7,505 bases of DNA from an uncultured Collinsella sp. (GCA_958427975.1 CAUAEH010000064.1:1-7505), one strand, 5' to 3'; positions 1-6,157 are shown, numbered from the stretch's first letter. Numbers and translations: made by a program. The notes: generated by a model not told the origin, from the letters alone.

Positions 1-56
1 CGCGCCCTTGAAGTTGAACGTCAGATTGTCCAAATGCGGCCCGCGCAGCGTCGACC

Positions 57-85
57 GGTTACGGCGTTTGTAAAACGCCGTAACC
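57..85 (-). terminator. Perfect 13-bp inverted repeat at the 3' end of queA
   Basis: The arms GGTTACGGCGTTT (57-69) and AAACGCCGTAACC (73-85) are perfect reverse complements around a 3-base loop (70-72). The right arm touches the last base of the queA stop codon (85-87 on the plus strand), so in the queA mRNA the hairpin starts at the stop itself. Position and stem strength suggest a 3'-end or terminator structure. However, neither side is followed by a run of T, so it is not a canonical Rho-independent terminator. The flank 1-56 holds no gene I can identify: one plus-strand frame stays open from base 2 to a TAA at 71-73 inside the hairpin, and the minus-strand frame continuing queA past its stop stays open to the window edge. 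Confidence 0.5.
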
Positions 86-1302
86 TACTGAATGAGCATG
101 GCGTCACCAAAGCTGAAGAAGCGGTAACGTTCTTCGATAGCGGCGGCGTAGGCATCCATGATCTGGTCGCGGGTAGCAAGTGCGCTCACGAGCATCATGA
201 GCGTGGAGCGCGGCACGTGGAAGTTCGTGATCAGCGCGTCGACCACGTGATAGGTCGAGCCGGGCATGAGGTAGAGCTGCGTCGTCGCGTTCTCACGCAC
301 CACGATGTCACCGCGGCCGAGCGTGTCGGCCCCGTCCTTACGGCCCTCAAAATAGCGCGCCGTCACGGCCGGATCGGACACCGGCGCGTCCGCGTCAAAC
401 GCGCTCTCGAGCGAGCGCACCGCGGTGGTGCCGACGGCGATCACGCGGTGCCCCTCGGCCTTCGCCTTATGCACAGCGTCGACAACCTCCTGCGACACGT
501 GGTAGCGCTCGGTGTGCATCACGTGCTGTGTAGGGTCGTCCTCCTCCACCAGACGGAAGGTATCGATACCCACCTCGAGCTCGACGGCGGCAAACTTCGC
601 GCCCTTGGCCTCGATAGCGGCCATGAGCTCGGGAGTAAAGTGCAGACCCGCCGTAGGAGCGGCAGCCGAGTGCTCCTCCTTCATGGCGTAGACGGTCTGG
701 TACTTCTCGGGATCGCCCTCGTAATCGGTAATGTAGGGCGGCAGCGGCACGTGGCCGGCAGCGTGGATGGCCTCGTCGAGCGTGCGCGGGTCGCCGGCGG
801 CATTGCAACCGGCCGGCTCAAAGCGCACCAGACGGCCACCGCGGCTATCGGTAACAAAGTCGACGACCTCGGCCGTCAGCACCACGGGCGCGCCCTCGGG
901 CGCATGGGCGCCGCCCGCACGATACTCAATCTGAGCACCGGGCTTCAGGCGCTTACCCGGCTTGACCAGGCACTCCCAGACATGGCCCAGCGGATCCACA
1001 TCCTCGCGGCGCTTGAGCAGCAGTGTCTCGACCACGCCGCCCGAGCCCGCCTTGCGACCGATAAGACGGGCCGGCATCACGCGCGTCTTGTTGATGACGA
1101 GCACGTCGCCCGGCTCGATATAGTCGATGATGTCGCGGAAGATGCGGTGCTCGACGGTACCGCCGTGCTCCAGCGGCGTTCCCGCCTGAGAGCCCTTGCG
1201 ATCCACCACCAGCAATCGGCAGGAATCGCGCGGCTCGGCAGGAGCCTGGGCAATCAGTTCCTCGGGAAGGTTGTAGTCAAAATCATCGGTACGCATAGAC
1301 AC
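85..1302 (-). CDS. queA: QueA, S-adenosylmethionine:tRNA ribosyltransferase-isomerase
   Basis: QueA moves the ribosyl part of S-adenosylmethionine onto preQ1 already present at position 34 of GUN-anticodon tRNAs, giving epoxyqueuosine. It is a cytoplasmic enzyme of queuosine synthesis. Family landmarks are visible in order: the N-terminal FDYNLPEELIAQ (8-19), VLVINKTRVMPARL (67-80), HVPLPPYI (184-191), AAPTAGLHFT (214-223), VGTTAVRSLES (290-300), TNFHVPRSTLMMLV (359-372) and the closing YRFFSFGDAMLI (393-404). With 405 residues it is about 50 longer than E. coli QueA (356). Much of the excess is an insert of roughly 35 residues after VRSLES (about 301-340), with charged and glycine-rich stretches. 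The GTG at 1302 is chosen because it lies 8 bases from an AAGGAG site; an ATG two codons downstream (1296) would lie 14 bases away. It is the last gene of a leftward cluster, 64 bp after queH. Family assignment is very secure; the exact start is slightly less so. Confidence 0.97.
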   Translation of the reverse strand: MSMRTDDFDYNLPEELIAQAPAEPRDSCRLLVVDRKGSQAGTPLEHGGTVEHRIFRDIIDYIEPGDVLVINKTRVMPARLIGRKAGSGGVVETLLLKRREDVDPLGHVWECLVKPGKRLKPGAQIEYRAGGAHAPEGAPVVLTAEVVDFVTDSRGGRLVRFEPAGCNAAGDPRTLDEAIHAAGHVPLPPYITDYEGDPEKYQTVYAMKEEHSAAAPTAGLHFTPELMAAIEAKGAKFAAVELEVGIDTFRLVEEDDPTQHVMHTERYHVSQEVVDAVHKAKAEGHRVIAVGTTAVRSLESAFDADAPVSDPAVTARYFEGRKDGADTLGRGDIVVRENATTQLYLMPGSTYHVVDALITNFHVPRSTLMMLVSALATRDQIMDAYAAAIEERYRFFSFGDAMLIQ

Positions 1303-1310
1303 GTCGGATA

Positions 1311-1316
1311 CTCCTT
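1311..1316 (-). promoter_or_regulatory. Ribosome binding site that selects the GTG start of queA
   Basis: The minus strand reads AAGGAG here, 8 bases before GTG (1302-1300) and 14 bases before ATG (1296-1294). The spacing favours GTG. The spacer back to queH (1303-1366) also contains an AT-rich stretch, TAGCTATATAAGG on the minus strand, but no convincing -35/-10 pair. I therefore cannot say whether queA has its own promoter or only reads through from queH. Confidence 0.7.
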
Positions 1317-1366
1317 ATATAGCTAAAGTCCGCTCTACATCCTAGCAGGCTGACGTCCCAAATGAA

Positions 1367-1942
1367 CTACTTTTTGGCGGCTTTACGCTCGTCGCGGATG
1401 CGGGCGCGGTCCATGGCCGCCTCGACGGCCGAGAATCGGCAGCCGCAGTAGTTCTGCCGATACATGCCCAGCTCGCGCGAACGGCGCGTAGCCTCGGGAT
1501 AATACGGGCGAAAATCGCGAATCACCGGAGTGAGACCGCGGGCAGCAGCCAGACGCTCCAACACATCATTGCAGGTTTCGAACAACTGGTACGGCGAGAC
1601 GGCGAGCGTCGTGCCCACAAACTCAAATCCGCGCTCCTGGGCCACACGGCATGCCTCAGCCAGACGCAGGGCATAGCATGCGCGACAGCGACGGGCTCGA
1701 TCGGCGCCCAGCGGGGCCACGCCGGCCTCCCAGCGCTCCCGGTCCTCCCCCGCCTCGATAAGCTCGATGTCGCCATCGGCACACCACCGGCGCAGCTCAT
1801 CCAAACGCCGCTGCCATTCATCGCGCGGTTGAATATTGGGGTTGGTCCAGCAAATCGTGGGCTCAAACCCCTCCTCGCGCAGCAGGCGAACCGGCTCAAG
1901 CGAGCACGGCGCGCAGCAAGCGTGCAACAACAACGGCTTCAT
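1367..1942 (-). CDS. queH: QueH, epoxyqueuosine reductase (DUF208 family)
   Basis: QueH reduces epoxyqueuosine in tRNA to queuosine, the final step of the pathway. It is the cobalamin-independent alternative to QueG and belongs to an iron-sulfur family formerly called DUF208. The 191-residue product shows the family's cysteine pattern: LLHACCAPC at 5-13 (Cys9, Cys10, Cys13), RRCRACYALRL at 84-94 (Cys86, Cys89), VGTTLAVSPYQ at 109-119, and MYRQNYCGCRFS at 160-171 (Cys166, Cys168). The paired Cys9/10 and Cys86/89 groups are the expected metal-cluster ligands (known for the family, not shown here). The ATG at 1942 is preferred because GAGGAG lies 6 bases upstream; the ATG at 1948 directly abuts that site. 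The frame stays open further upstream to 2119, but that stretch runs over the neighbouring gene in another frame and is not coding here. Its adjacency to queA, which makes its substrate, supports the call. Confidence 0.95.
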   Translation of the reverse strand: MKPLLLHACCAPCSLEPVRLLREEGFEPTICWTNPNIQPRDEWQRRLDELRRWCADGDIELIEAGEDRERWEAGVAPLGADRARRCRACYALRLAEACRVAQERGFEFVGTTLAVSPYQLFETCNDVLERLAAARGLTPVIRDFRPYYPEATRRSRELGMYRQNYCGCRFSAVEAAMDRARIRDERKAAKK

Positions 1943-1948
1943 CGACAT

Positions 1949-1954
1949 CTCCTC
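1949..1954 (-). promoter_or_regulatory. queH ribosome binding site overlapping the upstream stop codon
   Basis: The minus strand reads GAGGAG, 6 bases before the preferred queH ATG (1942-1940). The TGA of the upstream membrane-protein gene occupies 1955-1953, so two bases of the stop codon belong to this site. Such an overlap is typical of translational coupling: ribosomes ending on the first gene stop right at the queH initiation region. Confidence 0.75.
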
Positions 1955-2519
1955 ACCCGAAAAAGCGCACGCCGAAGGACGTGTCCTCGCAGGCGACAAT
2001 GCGGCGGTCGCGCAAAATGGTCCGCACGTAATACCAGTCGCCCACACAGCCCGACAAATGCAAGCCGGTCGCCAGGTAGCACAGCAGCGGATAGCCCGAG
2101 AACGCAAACCCCAGGGCAAACGCTGTCGTCACAACAACCGTCGGTGCCAGGCAAACTGCCACGTACCGCCGGCGCGAATACACAACGCCCTCGGCGCAGG
2201 CATAGATCATCGCCGTCTCGCGATTCGCCCCAAAGGTCACCTGCGCGCCCGCAGGCGCCAGCAGCTTAAAAAACACACCGTGCACCAGCTCGTGCACGGC
2301 AAATGAAGCCGCCGAAACCGCAGTCAAGCCGACCATCCAGCCCAAGACGGCCATCCAGCCGCCCGCGTCAGCCGCATCCAAGTCTGCAGGCCCGCCCAGC
2401 AGCATAAACACCGGCACCAGGCACACGGCAAACACCACAAGCACGGCCATCCCCCACACAAAGCAAGCGTGCAGAAAATCCTCGTCTTCAAACGCATGTA
2501 TGTTGGAAATCTCATTCAT
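1953..2519 (-). CDS. DUF3267-type putative membrane zinc metallopeptidase
   Basis: A 188-residue integral membrane protein. It has hydrophobic segments at about 19-41, 56-75, 118-140 and 142-158, and the zincin motif HELVH at 76-80 with Gly81 following, at the end of the second segment. The C-terminal HLSGCVGDW (154-162), with a conserved-looking Asp161, and a closing VACEDTSFGVRFF (175-187) resemble the DUF3267 (putative zincin peptidase) family. In zincins the two His of HExxH bind zinc and the Glu activates water; Asp161 as a further ligand is my inference. The substrate is unknown. The gene lies directly upstream of queH with overlapping control signals, although no role in queuosine synthesis is evident. 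No good Shine-Dalgarno site precedes the ATG at 2519 (only a weak AAGATG). A TATCCT hexamer ends 8 bases before the ATG, so a very short leader is possible. Confidence 0.85.
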   Translation of the reverse strand: MNEISNIHAFEDEDFLHACFVWGMAVLVVFAVCLVPVFMLLGGPADLDAADAGGWMAVLGWMVGLTAVSAASFAVHELVHGVFFKLLAPAGAQVTFGANRETAMIYACAEGVVYSRRRYVAVCLAPTVVVTTAFALGFAFSGYPLLCYLATGLHLSGCVGDWYYVRTILRDRRIVACEDTSFGVRFFG

Positions 2520-2539
2520 AGCATCTTAGGATAGCGCCC

Positions 2540-2570
2540 CTGCCACGTACCCGTCCGCATGTGCGATAAT
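2540..2570 (+). promoter_or_regulatory. Candidate promoter of the tRNA ligase-methyltransferase operon
   Basis: GATAAT at 2565-2570 matches the -10 consensus at five of six bases and is preceded by TGC, giving an extended -10 (TGn). A weak -35, CTGCCA (2540-2545), lies 19 bases upstream. Transcription would begin near 2577, leaving a leader of about 75 bases before the ATG at 2652. The divergent spacer 2520-2651 (132 bp) must also hold the start signals for the leftward gene. I see no T-box signature or riboswitch in it. Confidence 0.4.
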
Positions 2571-2640
2571 GTCGAACGATATGCACGAATTGACCACCGC
2601 GCCGCCGAGCCCCACGCCCGACTGCGCTCTCACCATATGC

Positions 2641-2647
2641 GAAGGAG
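2641..2647 (+). promoter_or_regulatory. Ribosome binding site that fixes the tRNA ligase start
   Basis: GAAGGAG lies 4 bases before the ATG at 2652. The frame is open upstream to 2559 and contains another ATG at 2637, but that one lies just before this site and has no such site of its own. A further in-frame ATG at 2670 has none either. The 2652 start is therefore preferred, and the upstream 31 codons are probably untranslated. Confidence 0.75.
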
Positions 2648-2651
2648 TCCC

Positions 2652-4802
2652 ATGGCATCCAAATACTCCATGAACGACCGTCCCAGCTGGCCTCGCCGCG
2701 CCATCGTTACCGCCGGCGAGCCCTACGGCAACAAGGGCCTTCACTTTGGCCACGTCGGTGGCGTCTTTGTCCCGGCCGACTTCTTCGCCCGCTTCCTGCG
2801 CGACCGTCTGGGCCGCGAGAACGTCATCTTCACCTCGGGCACCGACTGCTATGGCTCGCCCATCATGGAGAGCTACCGCAAGCTCAAGGAGAACGAGGGC
2901 TACGACAAGTCCATCGCCGAGTATGTCGAGTCCAATCACTCCCGCCAGGCCGCGACCCTCAACAACTACAACATCAGCTGCGATATCTACGGCGGCTCGG
3001 GCCTTGAGCCGGCCGCGCAGATTCACAACGAGGTGACCGCCGAGATTATCAAGCGCCTGCACGAGCAGGGCACCATCTCCAAGCGCTCCACGCTGCAGTT
3101 CTACGATGCCAAGGCCGGCACGTTCCTCAACGGCCGTCAGGTAATCGGCCGCTGCCCCATCCAGGGCTGCAAGTCCGAGAAGGCCTATGCCGACGAGTGC
3201 GACCTGGGTCACCAGTTTGAGCCCGAGGAGCTCATCGCGCCCAAGAGCCAGCTCACCGGCGAGGTGCCCGAGCTGCGCCCGGTCGACAACCTCTACTTTG
3301 ACCTGCCGGCCTACCTCGACTTTATGAAGACCTATACCGCCAAGCTCGCCCAGAACCCGCAGGTTCGCTCCGTGGTCTCCAAGACCATGGAGGAGTGGCT
3401 GCTGCCGGCCCAGCTCTACATCCAGAACAAGTTCCGCGAGGCCTTCGATGCCGTCGAGGATCAGCTTCCTGAGCACACCGTGCTGGAGCCCGAGGGCAAC
3501 AAGAGCAGCTTTACCGTCACCTTCCCCAGCTGGAAGGAGCGCGACGATGCCCACGCGGTGCTCGCCAACGGCGGCGTGCGCTTCCGCAGCGGCAAGGCAC
3601 TCGTGCCCTTCCGCATCACCGGCAACATCGACTGGGGCGTTCCGGTGCCCGAGGTCGACGGCGTCTCCGACGTCACCTGCTGGTGCTGGCCCGAGAGCCT
3701 GTGGGCGCCCATCAGCTATACGCGTACCGTGCTCGCGCGCGATGCCAAGGCCGCCGGCGTGACCGAGGGCGTCGCCGCCCAGGATGCCGCCCTCATGGGC
3801 GAGCCCGCTGCCGACTCCACGCAGGTGCCCGCACCCACCTACCAGCACAGCTCGCTCGACTGGCGCGACTGGTGGTGCTCTGACGACGCTCAGATTTACC
3901 AGTTTATCGGTCAGGACAACATCTATTTCTACTGCATTGCGCAGACCGCCATGTGGGAGGCCCTGGGCTGGGACCTCACGCAGAGCACCGTCAGCGCCTG
4001 CTACCACCTGCTCTACATGGGCAAAAAGGCCAGCTCGTCCTCGCAGACGCCTCCCCCGCCGGCAGACGACCTGCTCAACCACTACACCTGCGAGCAGATG
4101 CGCGCGCATTGGCTGTCGCTCGGCCTGTCCGAAAAGCCGGTGAGCTTTAGCCCCAAGACATATGACACACGTGTGACCGGCAAGGACAAGGACGGCAACG
4201 AGGTGCGCGCCTGCGACGACAAGCGCGTTATCGACCCGGCCCTTAAGGAGAGCGCGCTGCTGACCGGCGTGTTCAACCGCCTGGCCCGCAGCTGCTTCTA
4301 CGGCGTCGCCGTCAAGGAGGGCGACGAGAGCCCCTACCGCAACGGCTGCATCCCCGCCGGTGCCGCTTCTGCCACCGTGGTCGAAGCCGCCCAACAGGCA
4401 GCCCTCGCCTTTGAGCAGGCCATGTACAAGTTCGAGACGCACCGCGCGCTTGCCGTGTGCGACGACTACCTGCGCGCCGCCAACAAGCGCTGGAGCGACG
4501 CCTCCAAGGCCGCCAACAAGCTCGAGGGTAATGAGGCAAACGCCGCGATGACGCAGGCCCTCGTCGACGCCTTTACCGAGCTGCGCGTGGCGACCGTCCT
4601 GATGCACGGTATTGTGCCGGCCGGCTGCGAGCTCATCTGCGAGTACTTCGACGTCGATCCGGTCGCCTTCTTTAGCTGGGATAACATCTTTGCCTCCACG
4701 GACGAGTTTGTGGAGAGCCTGGGCGAGAAGCCCGGCGAGCACCGCGTGAAGCCGCTGCCCCCGCGCTTCGACTTCTTTAGCAAGCACGAGAGCCAGTACT
4801 AA
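2652..4802 (+). CDS. Methionyl-tRNA-synthetase-like class I tRNA ligase (divergent paralogue)
   Basis: This 716-residue protein has the layout of a bacterial MetRS. It carries HFGH at 31-34 (the HIGH motif), GTDCYGSPI at 63-71, and a zinc-knuckle insert with Cys168, Cys173, Cys183 and His187 followed by EPEELIAPKSQLTGEVPELR (190-209). Further on come GNIDWGVPVP (324-333), WAPISY (351-356), FIGQDN (418-423) and a helical C-terminal region (about 530-680) like the MetRS anticodon-binding domain. The active site is odd. By motif alignment to E. coli MetRS, Leu13 becomes Glu23, His301 becomes Tyr427, and Trp253 is displaced (Ser349 at its column). The KMSKS loop reads KKASSSS (458-464), with Ser462 in place of the catalytic second lysine, then a TPPPP run. 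It may be a MetRS with a remodelled loop, or a paralogue that uses another amino acid or no longer charges tRNA. The alignment is by eye from memory of E. coli MetRS. Family certain, substrate uncertain; the symbol is withheld for that reason. Confidence 0.9.
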   Translation: MASKYSMNDRPSWPRRAIVTAGEPYGNKGLHFGHVGGVFVPADFFARFLRDRLGRENVIFTSGTDCYGSPIMESYRKLKENEGYDKSIAEYVESNHSRQAATLNNYNISCDIYGGSGLEPAAQIHNEVTAEIIKRLHEQGTISKRSTLQFYDAKAGTFLNGRQVIGRCPIQGCKSEKAYADECDLGHQFEPEELIAPKSQLTGEVPELRPVDNLYFDLPAYLDFMKTYTAKLAQNPQVRSVVSKTMEEWLLPAQLYIQNKFREAFDAVEDQLPEHTVLEPEGNKSSFTVTFPSWKERDDAHAVLANGGVRFRSGKALVPFRITGNIDWGVPVPEVDGVSDVTCWCWPESLWAPISYTRTVLARDAKAAGVTEGVAAQDAALMGEPAADSTQVPAPTYQHSSLDWRDWWCSDDAQIYQFIGQDNIYFYCIAQTAMWEALGWDLTQSTVSACYHLLYMGKKASSSSQTPPPPADDLLNHYTCEQMRAHWLSLGLSEKPVSFSPKTYDTRVTGKDKDGNEVRACDDKRVIDPALKESALLTGVFNRLARSCFYGVAVKEGDESPYRNGCIPAGAASATVVEAAQQAALAFEQAMYKFETHRALAVCDDYLRAANKRWSDASKAANKLEGNEANAAMTQALVDAFTELRVATVLMHGIVPAGCELICEYFDVDPVAFFSWDNIFASTDEFVESLGEKPGEHRVKPLPPRFDFFSKHESQY

Positions 4803-4843
4803 AAACAACACTCGACATGTAATGGAATGGGAAGGAAAGACGG

Positions 4844-5947
4844 ATGTCCAAGCCGCGTCGTCGTAAGCAGAAAAAGCAGGTCAAGGCCGAGCTCAAGCTC
4901 AGGCAGTTTGCTGCTACCGAGCTTTCCGACCAGCTTGCCGCCCTTCCCTGCGCCGCCGACCTGCCGCGCTTTATGGTCGACACGGTCGCCGGCGCCTATG
5001 CGCCCGCCGATGCTCACCTCATGATCGAGGGCTTCGGTGCCGCAGCCGCACGCCCGGTCACGCTGCGCGCCAACACGCTCAAGGCGACCGCCGAGGACAT
5101 CGCTGCGGCGCTCGATGCAGCCGGCATCGCCCACAACCCCGTCGCCTGGTACCCAGACGCCTTTATCCTGCCCGAGGCCCAGGTTTCCGATCTGTGGGAC
5201 CTCGACATCTACCGCGACGGCAAGATCTACCTGCAGAGCCTGTCATCCATGATGCCGCCGTTGGTCCTGGGCGCCCAGGCAGGCGAGGACATCCTGGACA
5301 TGTGCGCAGCCCCTGGCGGCAAGACGACGCAGATCGCCGCCCTCACGCAGGGACAGGCACACCTCACCGCCTGTGAGATGAACATCCCCCGCGCCGAGAA
5401 GCTCGAATCAAACCTCCATCGCCAGGGTGCCAAAAACGTGCCCGTCATGCGCATCGACGCACGCGAGCTCGACGAGTTCTTCCGCTTCGACCGCATCCTG
5501 CTCGACGCCCCCTGCACCGGCACGGGCACCGTCATCAGCGGCAACGAGAAAAGCCTGCGCGGCCTGACCGAGCAGTTGCTGAGCAAGTGCGCCCGCTCGC
5601 AGCGCGCGCTTCTGGACCGCGCCATGGGTGCCCTCAAGCCGGGCGGCACGCTCGTCTATTCCACTTGTTCGATCATGCCGCAGGAAAACGAGGACGCCCT
5701 GCAAGAGGCCCTCGACAAGCACATGGACTGCGAGCTTATCCCCCTCGACGGCACGCCGAGCGAAAGCGAAGCGCACCGTGCCCAGGAAGCTGGCGAAGAG
5801 CCACGCGTCGAGAGCAACGCCCTCACCGAGGCCATCGCTGCCGGCCATGTGTCGGCCGTCGCCAACGGTATGCCCGGCACGCTGACCATTCCGCCTAGCC
5901 GCGACTTTGAGGGCTTCTACATTGCCCTGATCCGAAAACGCAGCTAG
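4844..5947 (+). CDS. RNA cytosine-5 methyltransferase, NOL1/NOP2/Sun family (RsmF-like)
   Basis: The enzyme transfers a methyl group from S-adenosylmethionine to C5 of a cytosine in rRNA or tRNA. Of 367 residues, 1-20 are strongly basic, and PVTLRANTLK (71-80) and GKIYLQSLSSMMPPLVL (126-142) are typical of the RNA-binding lead-in. The catalytic domain carries DMCAAPGGKTTQ (152-163, SAM loop), DAPCTGTG (221-228, Cys224 for product release), YSTCS (272-276, Cys275 as nucleophile) and the closing RDFEGFYIALI (353-363). It is shorter than E. coli RsmB (429, with a NusB-like N-domain) or RsmF (479, with a C-terminal extension), so the target base cannot be named; a 16S rRNA site of the RsmF type is my first guess. 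GAAGGA at 4831-4836, 7 bases before the ATG, supports the start. The gene lies 41 bp after the tRNA ligase on the same strand with no terminator visible, so co-transcription is likely. Confidence 0.93.
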   Translation: MSKPRRRKQKKQVKAELKLRQFAATELSDQLAALPCAADLPRFMVDTVAGAYAPADAHLMIEGFGAAAARPVTLRANTLKATAEDIAAALDAAGIAHNPVAWYPDAFILPEAQVSDLWDLDIYRDGKIYLQSLSSMMPPLVLGAQAGEDILDMCAAPGGKTTQIAALTQGQAHLTACEMNIPRAEKLESNLHRQGAKNVPVMRIDARELDEFFRFDRILLDAPCTGTGTVISGNEKSLRGLTEQLLSKCARSQRALLDRAMGALKPGGTLVYSTCSIMPQENEDALQEALDKHMDCELIPLDGTPSESEAHRAQEAGEEPRVESNALTEAIAAGHVSAVANGMPGTLTIPPSRDFEGFYIALIRKRS

Positions 5948-5971
5948 CGCACGGATCCAAAACTCAACAAG

Positions 5972-6142
5972 CTATCTCTGTGCGCGTTTGCCCTGCTGGT
6001 CGCGATGCTGTTTAAGCATCGCGCGCTCCTTGCGTTCGGCCCTTTTGCCCTTAATGGCCGTGACCACAAAGTAGATGACCGCGGCGGCAACGATTGCGCC
6101 CACACACAGGCCAATCGAGCCCAACATTGCCGAAAATTCCAT
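5972..6142 (-). CDS. Small single-pass membrane protein with basic tail, unknown function
   Basis: A 56-residue frame starts MEFSAMLGSIGLCVGAI and continues through a hydrophobic segment at about 7-30 to a cytoplasmic-looking tail (31-56). That tail contains 11 Lys/Arg against 3 Asp/Glu. The charge distribution obeys the positive-inside rule for an N-out, C-in anchor. A strong ribosome binding site (GAGAGGTGA) precedes the ATG with good spacing, and the stop is TAG at 5974-5972. I recognise no family; the layout resembles many small bacterial membrane anchors or regulators. It converges on the methyltransferase gene, with only 24 bases between the two stops, and diverges from the TIM-barrel gene. 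An overlapping longer frame on the same strand (5944-6219) has no comparable start site or composition and is rejected. Confidence 0.75.
   Translation of the reverse strand: MEFSAMLGSIGLCVGAIVAAAVIYFVVTAIKGKRAERKERAMLKQHRDQQGKRAQR
6001..6023. repeat. 9-bp perfect hairpin inside the small membrane gene, downstream of the methyltransferase
   Basis: CGCGATGCT (6001-6009) and AGCATCGCG (6015-6023) are perfect reverse complements around a 5-base loop. On the plus strand the stem starts 53 bases after the methyltransferase stop, where a terminator would be expected, but the sequence after it is only mildly T-rich. On the minus strand it falls in the coding sequence for the basic tail of the small membrane protein. 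A role in ending transcription from the left is possible but unproven. Confidence 0.4.
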
Positions 6143-6148
6143 ACCGCG

Positions 6149-6157
6149 TCACCTCTC
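6149..6157 (-). promoter_or_regulatory. Ribosome binding site of the small membrane protein gene
   Basis: The minus strand reads GAGAGGTGA, with the core AGGTGA ending 6 bases before the ATG at 6142-6140. This is the main nucleotide evidence that the 56-codon frame is real. The 191-bp divergent spacer to the next gene (6143-6333) shows no other gene. Confidence 0.7.

Noticed and set aside
2..73. C-terminal end of a plus-strand gene entering from the left edge
   Set aside because: One frame is open from base 2 to a TAA at 71-73, but 23 unremarkable basic codons ending inside the hairpin are not enough to support a gene.
34..1326. 430-codon plus-strand open frame over queA
   Set aside because: It is the antisense shadow of queA: rich in Arg, His and Gly, without recognisable motifs, while the minus strand has all QueA signatures.
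1943..2119. Upstream extension of the queH frame
   Set aside because: The frame is open, but the extra residues overlap the DUF3267 gene in another frame, and a ribosome binding site is placed correctly only for the ATG at 1942 (or at best 1948).
2559..2651. Longer N-terminus for the tRNA ligase
   Set aside because: The GAAGGAG site at 2641-2647 lies inside this stretch and points to the ATG at 2652. The MetRS-like homology also begins only after that point, and the candidate -10 element lies within the extension.
2520..2651. T-box or other riboswitch leader in front of the tRNA ligase
   Set aside because: The spacer is short, and I see neither the conserved T-box bulge sequence nor a terminator/antiterminator pair with a T run.
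4039..4062. Frameshift or sequencing error around the Ser/Pro-rich loop of the tRNA ligase
   Set aside because: The frame continues without break into sequence that matches the MetRS segment after KMSKS, and no other frame restores a KMSKS motif there.
2526..4811. Very long (761-codon) minus-strand open frame antisense to the tRNA ligase gene
   Set aside because: It mirrors the ligase gene almost end to end. Its translation is a repetitive Leu/Val/Ala/Gly/His/Asp mixture typical of antisense frames in GC-rich genes, and the plus strand encodes a recognisable enzyme family.
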